Source: Dysgonomonas sp. 216 (lineage in GTDB: Bacteria > Bacteroidota > Bacteroidia > Bacteroidales > Dysgonomonadaceae). From it: a stretch of 64,000 nt of DNA. Shown in pieces: positions 35,908 through 46,066 of this stretch. Position 1 is the first letter of the stretch. Every line of letters starts with the position of its first letter. The position numbers and the translations under genes were made by a program. The stretch is taken from assembly GCF_010501065.1 (NCBI RefSeq), contig NZ_QVMM01000004.1, positions 1-64,000 of the forward strand, in the 5' to 3' direction. Under the pieces are notes generated by a model, which searched no databases, was not told where the DNA came from, and saw only the letters and a list, made by a program, of their open reading frames with translations.

Positions 35908-35924
35908 AATATTCGACTAAAATC

Positions 35925-36875
35925 TTATTGGTTCAATATTGGTTTTATTGAACCTAGTTCTTCGATTTTCGATAAGTCGAAAGGAGTTTCCTGATATAGA
36001 TAGTAATTCATCCAGTTATTAAATAGCAGGTTTCCATGACCTGTCCAGCGCGATATTGGCTTTTGCAAAGGATCGTCGTGCTTATAATAATGTTTAGGCA
36101 CATTTATTGGCAATCCTTTTTCTACATCACGTACATATTCTTGATGTAAAGTATACAGCGAATATTCTGAATGCCCTGTAACATAAAACTCGCGTCCTCC
36201 TCGTCCTACAACAATATACACACCGGCTTCATCCGATTCTGATAGTAATTTTAGTTCGGGATGTATTTCTATGTCTTCTCTTCTTATTTCGGTATGTCGA
36301 CTGTGAGGCGCAAAGAATTCATCATCGAAACCTCTGAATAAAGGAAAACTACGATCGTTTATAGTATGACGAAAAACGCCAAACATTTTATCGGGTAACG
36401 GATGTTTGGGCACACCGTAAAAACGATACAATGCAGCTTGCGCAGCCCAACATATATATATGGTAGAGGTTACATGTTTACGTGCCCAATCGAAAACAGC
36501 CGATACTTCGTCCCAATAATCAACTTGTTCGTAGTCCAACATTTCTACAGGAGCACCTGTAACTATAAGTCCGTCATAGTTGTGTTTGCTAACTTCGCTA
36601 AACTCTTTATAAAAAGCCTGCATATGTTCCTGAGGCGTATTTTTCGACTGATGTGTCGAAAGTTTCAAGAAATCCAGTTCTATTTGCAAAGGGCTATTCG
36701 ATAAAAGACGAATAATATCTGTTTCTGCTGCAATTTTCATTGGCATCAGATTTAAAACCAATACCTTCAAAGGGCGAATATCCTGAGTACTGGCACGAAG
36801 CTGTGTCATTACAAATATATTCTCCTTTTTCAGCAATTCAATAGCCGGTAAATTATCAGGTAAAGTTAATGGCAT
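35925..36875 (-). CDS. metA: Homoserine O-acyltransferase, MetA type
   Basis: 316 residues from the ATG at 36875 (MPLTLPDNLPAIELLKKENI). A TTG at 36902 would extend the frame by nine residues, but it lies inside the -7 box, so it cannot be in the mRNA. Catalytic Cys in IYICWAAQAAL, His and Glu in VTGHSEYSLYTLHQEY, plus LVLNLMPMKIAAETDIIRLL. The enzyme activates homoserine with an acyl-CoA (succinyl or acetyl; not decided by annotation of the family) in methionine synthesis. Monocistronic; hisD lies upstream on the same strand. Confidence 0.93.
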   Translation of the reverse strand: MPLTLPDNLPAIELLKKENIFVMTQLRASTQDIRPLKVLVLNLMPMKIAAETDIIRLLSNSPLQIELDFLKLSTHQSKNTPQEHMQAFYKEFSEVSKHNYDGLIVTGAPVEMLDYEQVDYWDEVSAVFDWARKHVTSTIYICWAAQAALYRFYGVPKHPLPDKMFGVFRHTINDRSFPLFRGFDDEFFAPHSRHTEIRREDIEIHPELKLLSESDEAGVYIVVGRGGREFYVTGHSEYSLYTLHQEYVRDVEKGLPINVPKHYYKHDDPLQKPISRWTGHGNLLFNNWMNYYLYQETPFDLSKIEELGSIKPILNQ

Positions 36876-36899
36876 GGTTCTATCTTTGGTTTTAAAATG

Positions 36900-36907
36900 C
36901 AAAGATA
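36900..36907 (-). promoter_or_regulatory. -7 box of metA
   Basis: TATCTTTG on the minus strand, 25 bp before the ATG at 36875. It decides the start codon, because the upstream TTG is within it. No SAM riboswitch fits in the space available. Confidence 0.6.
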
Positions 36908-36934
36908 CTAAAAATTATAATCATTTATCTTGTA

Positions 36935-38209
36935 CTACCCTTTCCTGAGAGTGACTGCGTTTTTATGGGCGTCGAGTTGTTCGTTTTCGGCCATAACCTC
37001 AATTGTACGTCCTAAATTACGAATGCCTTGTTCGGTTATTTCCTGAAACGTAATTTTTTTGATAAAACTATCGAGGTTTACTCCACTATATGCTTTTGCA
37101 TAACCGTTTGTGGGTAATGTATGATTTGTTCCCGAAGCATAATCGCCCGCACTTTCCGGTGTATAATGACCGAGAAATACCGAACCTGCATTAACAATAC
37201 GGTTTGCTATCTGCATGTAATTATTGGTTTCGATAATCAGGTGTTCGGGGGCATATTCATTTGTTATTTCTATAATTTCATCCTCGTTTTTCAGCAAAAT
37301 CAATTTGCTGTTCAATAACGATTTTGCCGTCATCTCTTTACGGGGAAGCCTCTCCAATTGCTTTTCAATTTCGGTAATGACTTCCGATATTAAGCGGTCG
37401 CTGGTAGTTGTAAGTATAGCTTGACTGTCGACTCCATGCTCGGCTTGAGATAACAGATCGGCGGCAACAAATGCTGCATTTGCCGTATCGTCTGCAATAA
37501 CTTGTACTTCCGATGGTCCGGCGGGCATATCTATAGCAACATCACGCAAACTAAGTAACTGTTTTGCTGCTGTTACATATTGGTTTCCGGGTCCGAATAT
37601 TTTATACACTTTAGGTACCGATTCTGTTCCGTACGCCATTGCTGCAATAGCTTGTGCTCCTCCTGCTTTAAATATTTTATTCACCCCCGCTATTTTGGCT
37701 GCATATAATATAGCCGGGTGTATTTTGCCTTCTTTGTTGGGAGGCGAACAAAGTACTATTTCTTTGCATCCAGCTATTTTTGCGGGAATAGCCAGCATAA
37801 GTACCGTAGAAAACAGAGGCGCTGTTCCTCCCGGTACATATAAACCTACTTTTTCTATGGCAACTGCTTTTTGCCAACACACAACACCTTGTGTTGTTTC
37901 TATTTTTTTCGATTCAAAAATCTGAGATTTATGGAAAATCTCTATATTCTTTTTTGCTTCTTCAATTGCGTTTTTTAGTTCGTCTGAGACATACTTTTCG
38001 GCTTCGTTTATTTCGTCATCAGAAACCTTCAGGTTTTTTAATTCAACTTTGTCAAAAAGCGAGCAATATTCAAATAATGCTTTATCCCCATGTTTTTTTA
38101 TATTAATGAGAATATCGTTTACTTTTTGGTGTAAAGATGAAATGTCAAACTCTGGACGTTTTAAAATTTCGGACCAATCTTTTTTTGCTGGATATTTTAC
38201 AATTTGCAT
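36935..38209 (-). CDS. hisD: Histidinol dehydrogenase
   Basis: 424 residues. Typical motifs: EKVGLYVPGGTAPLFSTVLM, KAGGAQAIAAMAYGTESVP, KIFGPGNQYVTAAKQLL, DMPAGPSEVQVIAD, LLSQAEHGVDSQAILTT and NEYAPEHLII with zinc-binding Gln, His, Asp and His residues. It performs the last two oxidations of histidine synthesis. It is separated from other his genes, which are not in this window; only metA is downstream. Orphan hisD genes can also be recruited for other alcohol oxidations, but the motif set looks canonical. Confidence 0.95.
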   Translation of the reverse strand: MQIVKYPAKKDWSEILKRPEFDISSLHQKVNDILINIKKHGDKALFEYCSLFDKVELKNLKVSDDEINEAEKYVSDELKNAIEEAKKNIEIFHKSQIFESKKIETTQGVVCWQKAVAIEKVGLYVPGGTAPLFSTVLMLAIPAKIAGCKEIVLCSPPNKEGKIHPAILYAAKIAGVNKIFKAGGAQAIAAMAYGTESVPKVYKIFGPGNQYVTAAKQLLSLRDVAIDMPAGPSEVQVIADDTANAAFVAADLLSQAEHGVDSQAILTTTSDRLISEVITEIEKQLERLPRKEMTAKSLLNSKLILLKNEDEIIEITNEYAPEHLIIETNNYMQIANRIVNAGSVFLGHYTPESAGDYASGTNHTLPTNGYAKAYSGVNLDSFIKKITFQEITEQGIRNLGRTIEVMAENEQLDAHKNAVTLRKG

Positions 38210-38490
38210 AATTCCGAAGCTTTTTTATGTTATTTTATCTATAAATTGACTCTGTAAAGGTAATAAGAATCTGTTTAAGTCTTGCACTCTTTATTTCTTG
38301 TTTGTTTTATATGTATGTAATCGGTTGATATTTGCAGAATAGTTTACTTAAAAAAGGATGGGTAAACATGAAATATAATAGTTCTTTTTCCGTTTAGTAA
38401 AAATAATGCGTAAATTCGTCAACTTTTTCCGGTATGAATTTGGAGTGTTATATAAAAGGTTAAATTCTTGTATTTCTTATACTTCTGCAA

Positions 38491-40914
38491 ATGTCGAAAA
38501 ATTATATATATATACTTCTTTGTTTTTTATTTGTGTCTGCAACGGCGAATGCTCAGCGTGTAAAGGTTTCGGGTACTGTTTCCGATTTTGATAACAAACC
38601 GGTGGGTGGTGTTATTGTAGCACAAAAAGGAACTATAAATGCAACATTTACTAATAGCAATGGTTTGTATCAGCTAACTGTTCCTGCCGGAGATTCGATA
38701 GTTATTGAATTTAAACTGATGAGTTATCAAACAGCGGAGCGAACAATTTCCGTGCCGGAAGGTCGAAAAGAAATTGTATTAAACATTATGCTTCGCGAAA
38801 ATGCCACAGAGCTGGATCAAGCGGTGGTAGTAGGCGAAAAAGCCCAAACAGGAACTATGACCAAAATAGATGCCGGAAAAACAAAGCTATTGGCCGACCC
38901 TACAGGAGGAAGCATAGAAACATTAATATCGGCCGAAGCCAGTGTGAGTAAGACTAACGAACTTAGTAACCAATACTCGGTAAGGGGAGGTAGTTATGAC
39001 GAAAATATTGTATACATAAATGGTGTTGAGGTATATCGTCCTCTACTTATCAGATCGGGTCAGCAGGAAGGATTAAGTGTTATTAATCCTAATATGACAG
39101 AATCGGTAGGATTTTCATCAGGAGGATTTGATGCGGCTTATGGCGATAAAATGGCTTCGGTTTTAGACATTACATACAAGAAACCGACAGAGTTCGAAGC
39201 CTCGACTTCTGCCAGTATGCTTGGAGCAAGTGCATATGTGGGAAGTGTTACCAAAAAGTTTACTCAGATAACAGGTATTCGTTATAAAACAACAAAATCG
39301 TTGTTAGGCACAATGGATACCGATGCAGAATACGATCCTACCTTTATAGACCTTCAAACATTTATGACTTTCGAACTGTTTCCTAAATGGGAAATCAACT
39401 TTTTAGGAAATTTTCAAAGTAACGATTTTAAGTTCACACCCATTACGCGTAGAACAAATTTCGGAACGATGACCGAAGCCCGAAGTTTTTTAGTTTATTT
39501 CGATGGATGGGAGCATGATAAATTTTTAACAAGCTTTGGTGCTTTTACTCTGAAAGGCAGCGTCAACGATAAGCTTAATATTGGTATTCAGGCATCGGCT
39601 TTTTCGTCGTACGAACGCGAACGTTATGATATAAACGGAGAATACGAACTTACCGACTCAAATCTGGAAAGTGAAGGAGGTGAAGGTGAAGCCGGAAATA
39701 TGTTAGGTATAGGAACTTATCACGATTATGCTCGCAATAGGCTGAGTTCGGATGTGATGAATTTGTCTCATTTTGGGTCCTTAAAACTCGACAACCATCT
39801 TGTAAAGTGGGGTATGTCGTTCCAGAAGGAAAAGATAGAAGACAAGATAAGAGAATGGGAGATGCGCGATTCGGCAGGATATTCGTTACCTAATACTGGG
39901 GAAATAGTTAGTGTATATTCGAGTCTGGTTTCAGATAACAGCACAAATACGACCCGAATATCAGGGTACTTGCAGGATACTTATCGCTTTAACCGTAATG
40001 GTAATTTATTTACCCTGACAGCAGGAGTACGTGGCAGCTATTGGTCTTTTAATAAGGAATTTATATTTAGCCCGCGTGTATCGCTAGGTTTTATTCCTGC
40101 CGGAGAAAAAGGATTAACCTTTCGTTTTGCAACAGGAATTTATTATCAGGCACCATTCTATAAAGAATACCAAAAGGCTGTTGATAAAAGCGGAACAACA
40201 GTTATAGAATTAAACAAAGATATAAAGTCTCAAAAATCGATACATTTTGTTGCCGGTGGTGATTATAAGTTTAAGGCGATTGGCGATAGGAACTTTAAGC
40301 TTACAAGCGAAATTTATTATAAAAAACTGTCGGATTTAGTTCCTTATACAGTTGACAATGTAAAAATACGGTATTCCGGCGAAAATTCGGCTTCGGGGTA
40401 CGTTACAGGAATTGAAGCTAAATTATTCGGCGAGTTTGTGCCGGGAACAGATAGCTGGATAAGTTTTGCAATACTGAAAGCCCAACAAAAAATAAATGGG
40501 GTAAGTGCACCACTTCCAACCGATCAGAGGTATAATCTGTCGTTGTATTTTCAGGATTATTTACCCGGACGCGAACGTTTAAAGATGAGCCTTATGGCAC
40601 ACTTGTCGCAAGGACTGCCAACAACAGCACCCCATACCGGATACGACAGCAACGTTTTCCGTATGCCTAGTTATAAACGGGTCGACCTTGGTTTTTCGTG
40701 GGAATTGCTAGGCGAAGATTATAGTATCCGCAATCGGAGTTCTTTTGTAGGAGCTTTTAAAAATATATGGTTGGGAGTCGATTTATTTAATCTGTTCGAT
40801 ATAAAGAACACCAATTCTTACTATTGGATTACCGACATTTTTAATACCCAATACGCTGTTCCTAATTATTTAACAGGACGGCAAATCAATTTTAAGATTG
40901 TGGCTGATTTTTGA
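38491..40914 (+). CDS. TonB-dependent outer-membrane receptor
   Basis: 807 residues. Signal peptide about 1-21 (cleavage after TANA), a carboxypeptidase-like regulatory Ig domain (about 23-110, VSGTVSDFDNKPVGGVIV), a plug with QYSVRGGSYDENIVYINGVE, and a beta barrel ending in an aromatic residue (NFKIVADF). It probably imports a siderophore, cofactor or glycan across the outer membrane using TonB energy. No SusD-like gene follows, so it is not a SusCD pair. The next gene is a lipoprotein peptidase 26 bp downstream, perhaps processing the ligand. Confidence 0.92.
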   Translation: MSKNYIYILLCFLFVSATANAQRVKVSGTVSDFDNKPVGGVIVAQKGTINATFTNSNGLYQLTVPAGDSIVIEFKLMSYQTAERTISVPEGRKEIVLNIMLRENATELDQAVVVGEKAQTGTMTKIDAGKTKLLADPTGGSIETLISAEASVSKTNELSNQYSVRGGSYDENIVYINGVEVYRPLLIRSGQQEGLSVINPNMTESVGFSSGGFDAAYGDKMASVLDITYKKPTEFEASTSASMLGASAYVGSVTKKFTQITGIRYKTTKSLLGTMDTDAEYDPTFIDLQTFMTFELFPKWEINFLGNFQSNDFKFTPITRRTNFGTMTEARSFLVYFDGWEHDKFLTSFGAFTLKGSVNDKLNIGIQASAFSSYERERYDINGEYELTDSNLESEGGEGEAGNMLGIGTYHDYARNRLSSDVMNLSHFGSLKLDNHLVKWGMSFQKEKIEDKIREWEMRDSAGYSLPNTGEIVSVYSSLVSDNSTNTTRISGYLQDTYRFNRNGNLFTLTAGVRGSYWSFNKEFIFSPRVSLGFIPAGEKGLTFRFATGIYYQAPFYKEYQKAVDKSGTTVIELNKDIKSQKSIHFVAGGDYKFKAIGDRNFKLTSEIYYKKLSDLVPYTVDNVKIRYSGENSASGYVTGIEAKLFGEFVPGTDSWISFAILKAQQKINGVSAPLPTDQRYNLSLYFQDYLPGRERLKMSLMAHLSQGLPTTAPHTGYDSNVFRMPSYKRVDLGFSWELLGEDYSIRNRSSFVGAFKNIWLGVDLFNLFDIKNTNSYYWITDIFNTQYAVPNYLTGRQINFKIVADF

Positions 40915-40940
40915 TTACAGTATTTTAATTATATAACGAA

Positions 40941-42980
40941 ATGAAAAAAATTTACTTTTTGCCAATAGCTATGCTTATGTTTACATCGGCTTGTAATGAA
41001 AAAAGTGGTGGAAATCAACCAACCGATAAGGGCTTGAATATAGCCAATATGGATACGACTATGGCTCCGGGAACAGATTTCTACCGTTATGCAACGGGAG
41101 GCTGGTCTGATGCAAACCCTATTCCGGACGAATACGGGAGATATGGTGCATTTGAAAAATTGTACGAAAACAATCAGGATCAAATACGGGAACTTATCGA
41201 GACTTTGAGCTCGCAGGAAAATGAAGCGGGAAGTGTAGCTCAAAAAATTGGAGATCTCTATAAACAAGGGATGGACAGTGTTAAACTTAATACAGACAAG
41301 GCTGAACCTATTGCGAAACAATTAGCTGAAATAGACTCTGCTTCATCTGTAAGCGATATCGTAAAACTTGCAGCCCGTCTTCGTTATTATGCATCGGCTC
41401 CATTCTTTGGGTTGTACATAGGCGCAGACGACACAAATAGCTCTATGAATATTGCCCACATTTATCAGGCAGGTTTAGGGCTTGGCGAAAAAGATTACTA
41501 TCTGGCAAATGACGAGAAGAGTAAAGATTTAAGAGATGGCTATGCTCGTTTAATTGTCACTCAGTTCTTAAATGCAGGCTACAATCAGGAAAAAGCTGAA
41601 AAAGCAGCAAAAATAGTTCTGAGGATGGAAACTGAATTAGCTAAATCTCATTTCGAGAAGGAAAAAACTCGTATACCGGAATTAAACTATCATAAATTAC
41701 CAGTTAGTCAATTGAACGATTCTGTTGCCCGTTTCGATTGGCCATTATTCTTCAATACTGTAGGAGCAAAAGGAATCAAAGAACTTAACGTTGCTCAGGT
41801 AGAACCGGTTGCTGCTGCAGCAAAATTAATAATGTCAACACCTGTTGAAGATTCCAAAGTATACCTGTCATGGTGTTTGATAAACAGTGCGGCAAATTAT
41901 TTGAGTGACGACTTTGTGAATGCCAATTTTGATTTTTACGGTAAACAACTGAGTGGACGTAAGGTTTTACAACCTCGATGGAAACGCACTGTAAGCACTA
42001 TTAACGGATCACTGGGCGAGGAAGTTGGACAAATGTATGTTCAAAAATACTTTCCACCACAAGCAAAACAACGTATGCTCGACTTGGTTAAGAATCTGGA
42101 AGTATCGTTGGGTGAGCGCATAAACAAACTGGGGTGGATGAGCAAAGAAACAAAAGGAAAGGCACATGAGAAATTAAGTTCGTTTATCGTGAAAATCGGA
42201 TACCCCGATAAATGGCGCGATTGTTCCGAATTGAAGATTAAACCGGAAGACCATTATTGGGCAAATATAGTAAGATCGATGGAGTTTGAATTTAACGATA
42301 TGATGAACAAGCTGGGCAAAACAGTCGATAAATCGGAATGGTTAATGTCTCCTCAAACAGTAAATGCTTATTATAACCCTACAACTAACGAAATTTGTTT
42401 CCCAGCCGGAATATTGCAACCTCCATTTTTTTACATGGATGCTGATGATGCATTAAATTATGGAGCTATAGGAGTAGTTATAGGTCACGAAATGACTCAT
42501 GGTTTTGACGATCAGGGACGTAAATATGATAAAAACGGAAACATGACCGACTGGTGGACCGAAGATGATGCTAAGCGTTTTGAAGAGCGTGCTCAGGTAT
42601 TAATAGACTTTTTTGATAATATTGTTGTAATAGATACTATACATGCAAACGGAACATTCACTTTAGGCGAAAACATTGCCGATCATGGAGGTTTGCAAGT
42701 GTCGTACAATGCTTTCCTGAAAACAGCTCAGGCTAAAGATAATGAAGCAATTGACGGACTTACGCCTCAGCAACGATTCTTCCTGTCGTATGCAAACTTA
42801 TGGGCGGGTAACATAAGAGATGAAGAGATACTTCGCCTTACAAAGCTCGATCCGCACTCTTTAGGCCGTTGGCGTGTTAATGGAGCTCTACCTCATATTA
42901 ACGCATGGTACGAAGCTTTCGGTATTACAGAGAATGATTCATTATACGTTCCTGTCGATAAAAGAGCTTCTATCTGGTAA
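40941..42980 (+). CDS. M13-family zinc endopeptidase lipoprotein
   Basis: 679 residues. Lipoprotein signal with Cys18 (TSAC), then a typical M13 (neprilysin/PepO) peptidase. The zinc site is VIGHEMTHGFDDQGR (about 514-528), the third ligand region is GENIADHGG (about 577), and the substrate-binding VNAYYNPTTNEICFPAGIL precedes it. The C-terminus SIW differs from the usual CxVW. It is expected in the periplasm or on the surface, cutting oligopeptides. It probably shares a transcript with the TonB-dependent receptor. Confidence 0.93.
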   Translation: MKKIYFLPIAMLMFTSACNEKSGGNQPTDKGLNIANMDTTMAPGTDFYRYATGGWSDANPIPDEYGRYGAFEKLYENNQDQIRELIETLSSQENEAGSVAQKIGDLYKQGMDSVKLNTDKAEPIAKQLAEIDSASSVSDIVKLAARLRYYASAPFFGLYIGADDTNSSMNIAHIYQAGLGLGEKDYYLANDEKSKDLRDGYARLIVTQFLNAGYNQEKAEKAAKIVLRMETELAKSHFEKEKTRIPELNYHKLPVSQLNDSVARFDWPLFFNTVGAKGIKELNVAQVEPVAAAAKLIMSTPVEDSKVYLSWCLINSAANYLSDDFVNANFDFYGKQLSGRKVLQPRWKRTVSTINGSLGEEVGQMYVQKYFPPQAKQRMLDLVKNLEVSLGERINKLGWMSKETKGKAHEKLSSFIVKIGYPDKWRDCSELKIKPEDHYWANIVRSMEFEFNDMMNKLGKTVDKSEWLMSPQTVNAYYNPTTNEICFPAGILQPPFFYMDADDALNYGAIGVVIGHEMTHGFDDQGRKYDKNGNMTDWWTEDDAKRFEERAQVLIDFFDNIVVIDTIHANGTFTLGENIADHGGLQVSYNAFLKTAQAKDNEAIDGLTPQQRFFLSYANLWAGNIRDEEILRLTKLDPHSLGRWRVNGALPHINAWYEAFGITENDSLYVPVDKRASIW

Positions 42981-42997
42981 TAAAGAAGAGAGAAAGG

Positions 42998-45406
42998 CTA
43001 TTTTTCGTATCTGAATTTACGCAAGGTATAAAAAGAGCCTGTTATCAAAAATATAAAAACTAGAGGAATAGCTATGTTTACAAATGCATAGCTATTCTTT
43101 TTTGTATAAGCAATCTGTTTATTTAGCAGTCTTATTTGTTGTTGCTTCGAGCGTAACGAAAACCACTCGTCGTCGTTAACTAACCAATTGACAGCATTAA
43201 CTATAAAGTCCCTATTTCCATATTGTTGCCCCGATAATCTATCGAACCCCATTGGAATCATCACATTTTGTCCGTTTTGACTAGTTATTTCGTTCCGAAT
43301 TATATCGGACGATGATATTACTATCATTTTCGTATGTTCACTAATATCCTTTTGCAATTTGTTCTCTGTATTTATACCATCCGGAGCTGTGCGATTTTTA
43401 TAGGCAGAAACAAACTTACCCTCTAAGGCTATGGCTGTTGGTATAAAAGATAAGTTGAAATATTCTCTTGGATTTTGGATTTGAGAATTGCTAAAATCTA
43501 CCATTTCGGGGACTTTAACAATATGACTCTGTGTAGATGTTGTTAACAACACTGTTTTATTCACATCAGGATTGCTACCCGTGACATCTATCGAACTGAC
43601 AAATCTCGATTTCACCAACGAAATATCCTTTGTTACAGGATGCGATATTGATGGAAGCAATAAAGGTGCGAAATAAAAAGGTGCCTCAATAAAGTTGTTA
43701 TTTTCATTATCTCCACTAGTAAGCATTACAGATGTACATTGTGTATCCTGTAATAAGTCGGGATTTATACGTATTCCGTATGTGAATAATAAATTATCCA
43801 AATTTGTTTCGTTTTTCATACTTGGCGATTCTCCTTCCGAAGCCATCATTTCATGCGACAAATAAGCTCCGTCAATAAGCCAAAGTACCTTGCCTCCTGA
43901 CATTATGTATTGGTCGAGGATATACTTCTCTTTTTCGTTAAATTTTTCGGTTGTTCCAGCAATAATAACCGCTTTAAAAGAGTCAAGTATAGAAATATTA
44001 TCTGTTATCTGCCCCCTGTTCACAAAATAATACTTCGATAATAATTCTTCGGCATCAAAAACATATGCACGTGGTATTTCGCCATGTCCATCAATAAACG
44101 CAATATCTGTAGGTTCATTCGCATTTAGTATACGTATGGCATCCATGAATTCAAATTCGAGATTTTCGATAGAGGCATTAATGTTTTCTTCTGCCGAATA
44201 TCCAGCAATGCTTTTCAGAAGACTAACATTGAGGGTATCTTTGTCTGATATAACTTCGGCATAAGGATAGATGATTTTCTGACTGGTTTTACCATCAATA
44301 CTTACTTCGTTTAGTGTAATTCCCCTCATGTTCTTCTCACTCATCAATTCATATAAACGTTCGCGCGAAGCCAGTGTATTCGGATTTATATATTCGACTT
44401 TTATATTTCCGTTTGCATACCGATTAAAATTGTCAGTAAGATCTTTTATTGAATTTTGCAAGTGTTGAAATCCTGAATTTAAATCGCCTTCAAGGTATAT
44501 TTTTACGTTTAATTGTTCGTTTTTATCTGCAATGGTTTTCAGTTGTCCGATCGAATAATCGCTCAATGTATAGCGTTTGTCGGCTGTGAAATCGAATCGG
44601 GTGTTTGGAGTAAATACCACTATAATGTTTATCAAGAAAACAGTAATGGCAGATATAGCCAAAAAGCGTGCATTTCGTTTGTCTTTAAAATTTAGAAAGT
44701 AAATAGCTAGAATCGAAAAAATAGATATGTAGTTAAATATGAGTAAAACATCATCGATTCCGACCACTGCCTTTTGCATTAAGTTGTAATGTTTGACGAT
44801 GCCAAACGAAGCTATTAATAGTTGCAGGCTGCCACTATCGAACAGAGTACTTACTAAATCGAAGCCAAAGAATATAACAAAGTTTATAACAATTGCAGAT
44901 ATAAGTGATATTACCTGATTGTTAGTTATTGACGATGAAAAAAGCCCTACAGCAATAAATATAAAGGAAAGAAACCAAAGGACTATATAAGAAAGTATGA
45001 TTTCGTTAAAGTTAATATTCCCTACAGTATTAGCTAGTTCATATAAAACATATATGTATATAATAGTAGAAACAAGAGTTAAGAATACAACAATGCTAAG
45101 AGCGATAAATTTAGACACATAAACAGAACTTAATTTTACAGGATATGTCCGCAATACATCCAATGTTTTATTTTTCTTTTCTTCCGAAAACGAACGCATT
45201 GTTAATGCCGGAATAAGGATAAGTAATAAAATGGCGGCTAAACTAAAAAAACTGTTTAAGTTTGCATAGCTTCCATCCGGAATATTGAAACTACCGGGAA
45301 TATACCAATTCATCAATCCGGCAGACAGCAGAAAGATGACAGAAAAAAATATAAAATAAGAAGAACAGAAAAGATTTGTTAATTCCTTTTTTAATAAAGT
45401 TCTCAT
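42998..45406 (-). CDS. GldF-GldG fusion, gliding-type ABC transporter protein
   Basis: 802 residues. Residues 1-245 are an ABC-2 permease with six membrane segments like GldF (LFCSSYFIFFSVIFLLSAGL, TLDVLRTYPVKLSSVYVSKF). After a seventh hydrophobic segment (about 250-270) the rest is a GldG-type periplasmic domain (RFDFTADKRYTLSDYSIGQL, DIAFIDGHGE, GGKVLWLIDGAYL) with a C-terminal membrane anchor (about 775-793). In Flavobacterium these are two genes, with GldA as ATPase; no ATPase gene is adjacent here. They support gliding or T9SS-related surface functions in some species; the exact role is unclear. Confidence 0.88.
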   Translation of the reverse strand: MRTLLKKELTNLFCSSYFIFFSVIFLLSAGLMNWYIPGSFNIPDGSYANLNSFFSLAAILLLILIPALTMRSFSEEKKNKTLDVLRTYPVKLSSVYVSKFIALSIVVFLTLVSTIIYIYVLYELANTVGNINFNEIILSYIVLWFLSFIFIAVGLFSSSITNNQVISLISAIVINFVIFFGFDLVSTLFDSGSLQLLIASFGIVKHYNLMQKAVVGIDDVLLIFNYISIFSILAIYFLNFKDKRNARFLAISAITVFLINIIVVFTPNTRFDFTADKRYTLSDYSIGQLKTIADKNEQLNVKIYLEGDLNSGFQHLQNSIKDLTDNFNRYANGNIKVEYINPNTLASRERLYELMSEKNMRGITLNEVSIDGKTSQKIIYPYAEVISDKDTLNVSLLKSIAGYSAEENINASIENLEFEFMDAIRILNANEPTDIAFIDGHGEIPRAYVFDAEELLSKYYFVNRGQITDNISILDSFKAVIIAGTTEKFNEKEKYILDQYIMSGGKVLWLIDGAYLSHEMMASEGESPSMKNETNLDNLLFTYGIRINPDLLQDTQCTSVMLTSGDNENNNFIEAPFYFAPLLLPSISHPVTKDISLVKSRFVSSIDVTGSNPDVNKTVLLTTSTQSHIVKVPEMVDFSNSQIQNPREYFNLSFIPTAIALEGKFVSAYKNRTAPDGINTENKLQKDISEHTKMIVISSSDIIRNEITSQNGQNVMIPMGFDRLSGQQYGNRDFIVNAVNWLVNDDEWFSLRSKQQQIRLLNKQIAYTKKNSYAFVNIAIPLVFIFLITGSFYTLRKFRYEK

Positions 45407-45518
45407 ATATTTGTACCGTTCAAATAGTTGCTTTTATGTAAAGATAAATCTTTTTCGGCGGTAAAGGGTTTTAGCCGAAGTTTATCCATTAAATATTAAC
45501 AAATCTTTAAACAATACG

Positions 45519-45526
45519 TATATTTG
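45519..45526 (+). promoter_or_regulatory. -7 box of mscL
   Basis: TATATTTG, a perfect TAnnTTTG box, 50 bp before the mscL ATG. Confidence 0.55.
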
Positions 45527-45576
45527 AGTTGTTGGAACAAGTATCGGAAGAATAATTAATAATAAAAATAAGAGAA

Positions 45577-46005
45577 ATGTCAGTAGTAAAAGAATTGAAA
45601 GAGTTTATGACCCGTGGCAATGTTGTAGACATGGCTGTAGGGGTTATAATTGGTGGCGCATTTGGTAAAATAGTATCCTCGTTGGTAAGCGATGTTATAA
45701 TGCCTCCTGTTGGAGTGTTATTGAGCGGTGTTGATTTTACCGATCTTAAGTTTGTACTGAAAAGTGCTGTTGTTGAAGCAGGACAAGAAGTAACCCCGGC
45801 AGTAACAGTTAACTATGGTAATTTTATACAAGTATTAATCGATTTCCTTATAATTTCTACTGTTATATTCTTCGTAATAAAAGGAATCAATAAATTTAAA
45901 AAGAAGGAGGACGAAAAACCGGCTGAACCTGCTACACCTCCTGCTCCATCGAAAGAAGAACAATTATTAACAGAAATCAGAGACTTGTTGAAAAATAAGA
46001 ACTAA
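45577..46005 (+). CDS. mscL: Large-conductance mechanosensitive channel
   Basis: 142 residues. N-terminal amphipathic helix and first membrane helix carry the family signature [20 protein letters not shown] with [17 protein letters not shown]; the second helix is [20 protein letters not shown]; a charged tail with a Pro/Ala-rich linker and a coiled end ([15 protein letters not shown]) follows. It releases solutes on sudden osmotic downshock. It is a single gene ending at a bidirectional terminator. Confidence 0.96.
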   Translation: MSVVKELKEFMTRGNVVDMAVGVIIGGAFGKIVSSLVSDVIMPPVGVLLSGVDFTDLKFVLKSAVVEAGQEVTPAVTVNYGNFIQVLIDFLIISTVIFFVIKGINKFKKKEDEKPAEPATPPAPSKEEQLLTEIRDLLKNKN

Positions 46006-46029
46006 ACAAGATTGTGATATAAAAAATTC

Positions 46030-46063
46030 GAGGCTTTATCGACAAAGATAAAGCCTCTTTGTT
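46030..46063. terminator. Bidirectional terminator between mscL and the TldE-type gene
   Basis: Perfect 11-bp stem GAGGCTTTATC (46030-46040) and GATAAAGCCTC (46047-46057), six-base loop, TTTGTTTTC on the plus strand and a T run on the minus strand. Confidence 0.9.
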
Positions 46064-46066
46064 TTC

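Noticed and set aside
35930-35954. Terminator hairpin GGTTCAAT/ATTGAACC at the metA end
   Set aside because: The stem overlaps the last metA codons and has only a poor T tract, so I do not list it as a terminator.
36875-36935. SAM riboswitch in front of metA
   Set aside because: Only about 15 nt separate the predicted transcription start from the ATG, which is too short for any known SAM riboswitch.
38491-40914. SusC of a polysaccharide utilisation locus
   Set aside because: No SusD-like gene, glycoside hydrolase or sulfatase follows; the barrel is better described as a general TonB-dependent receptor.
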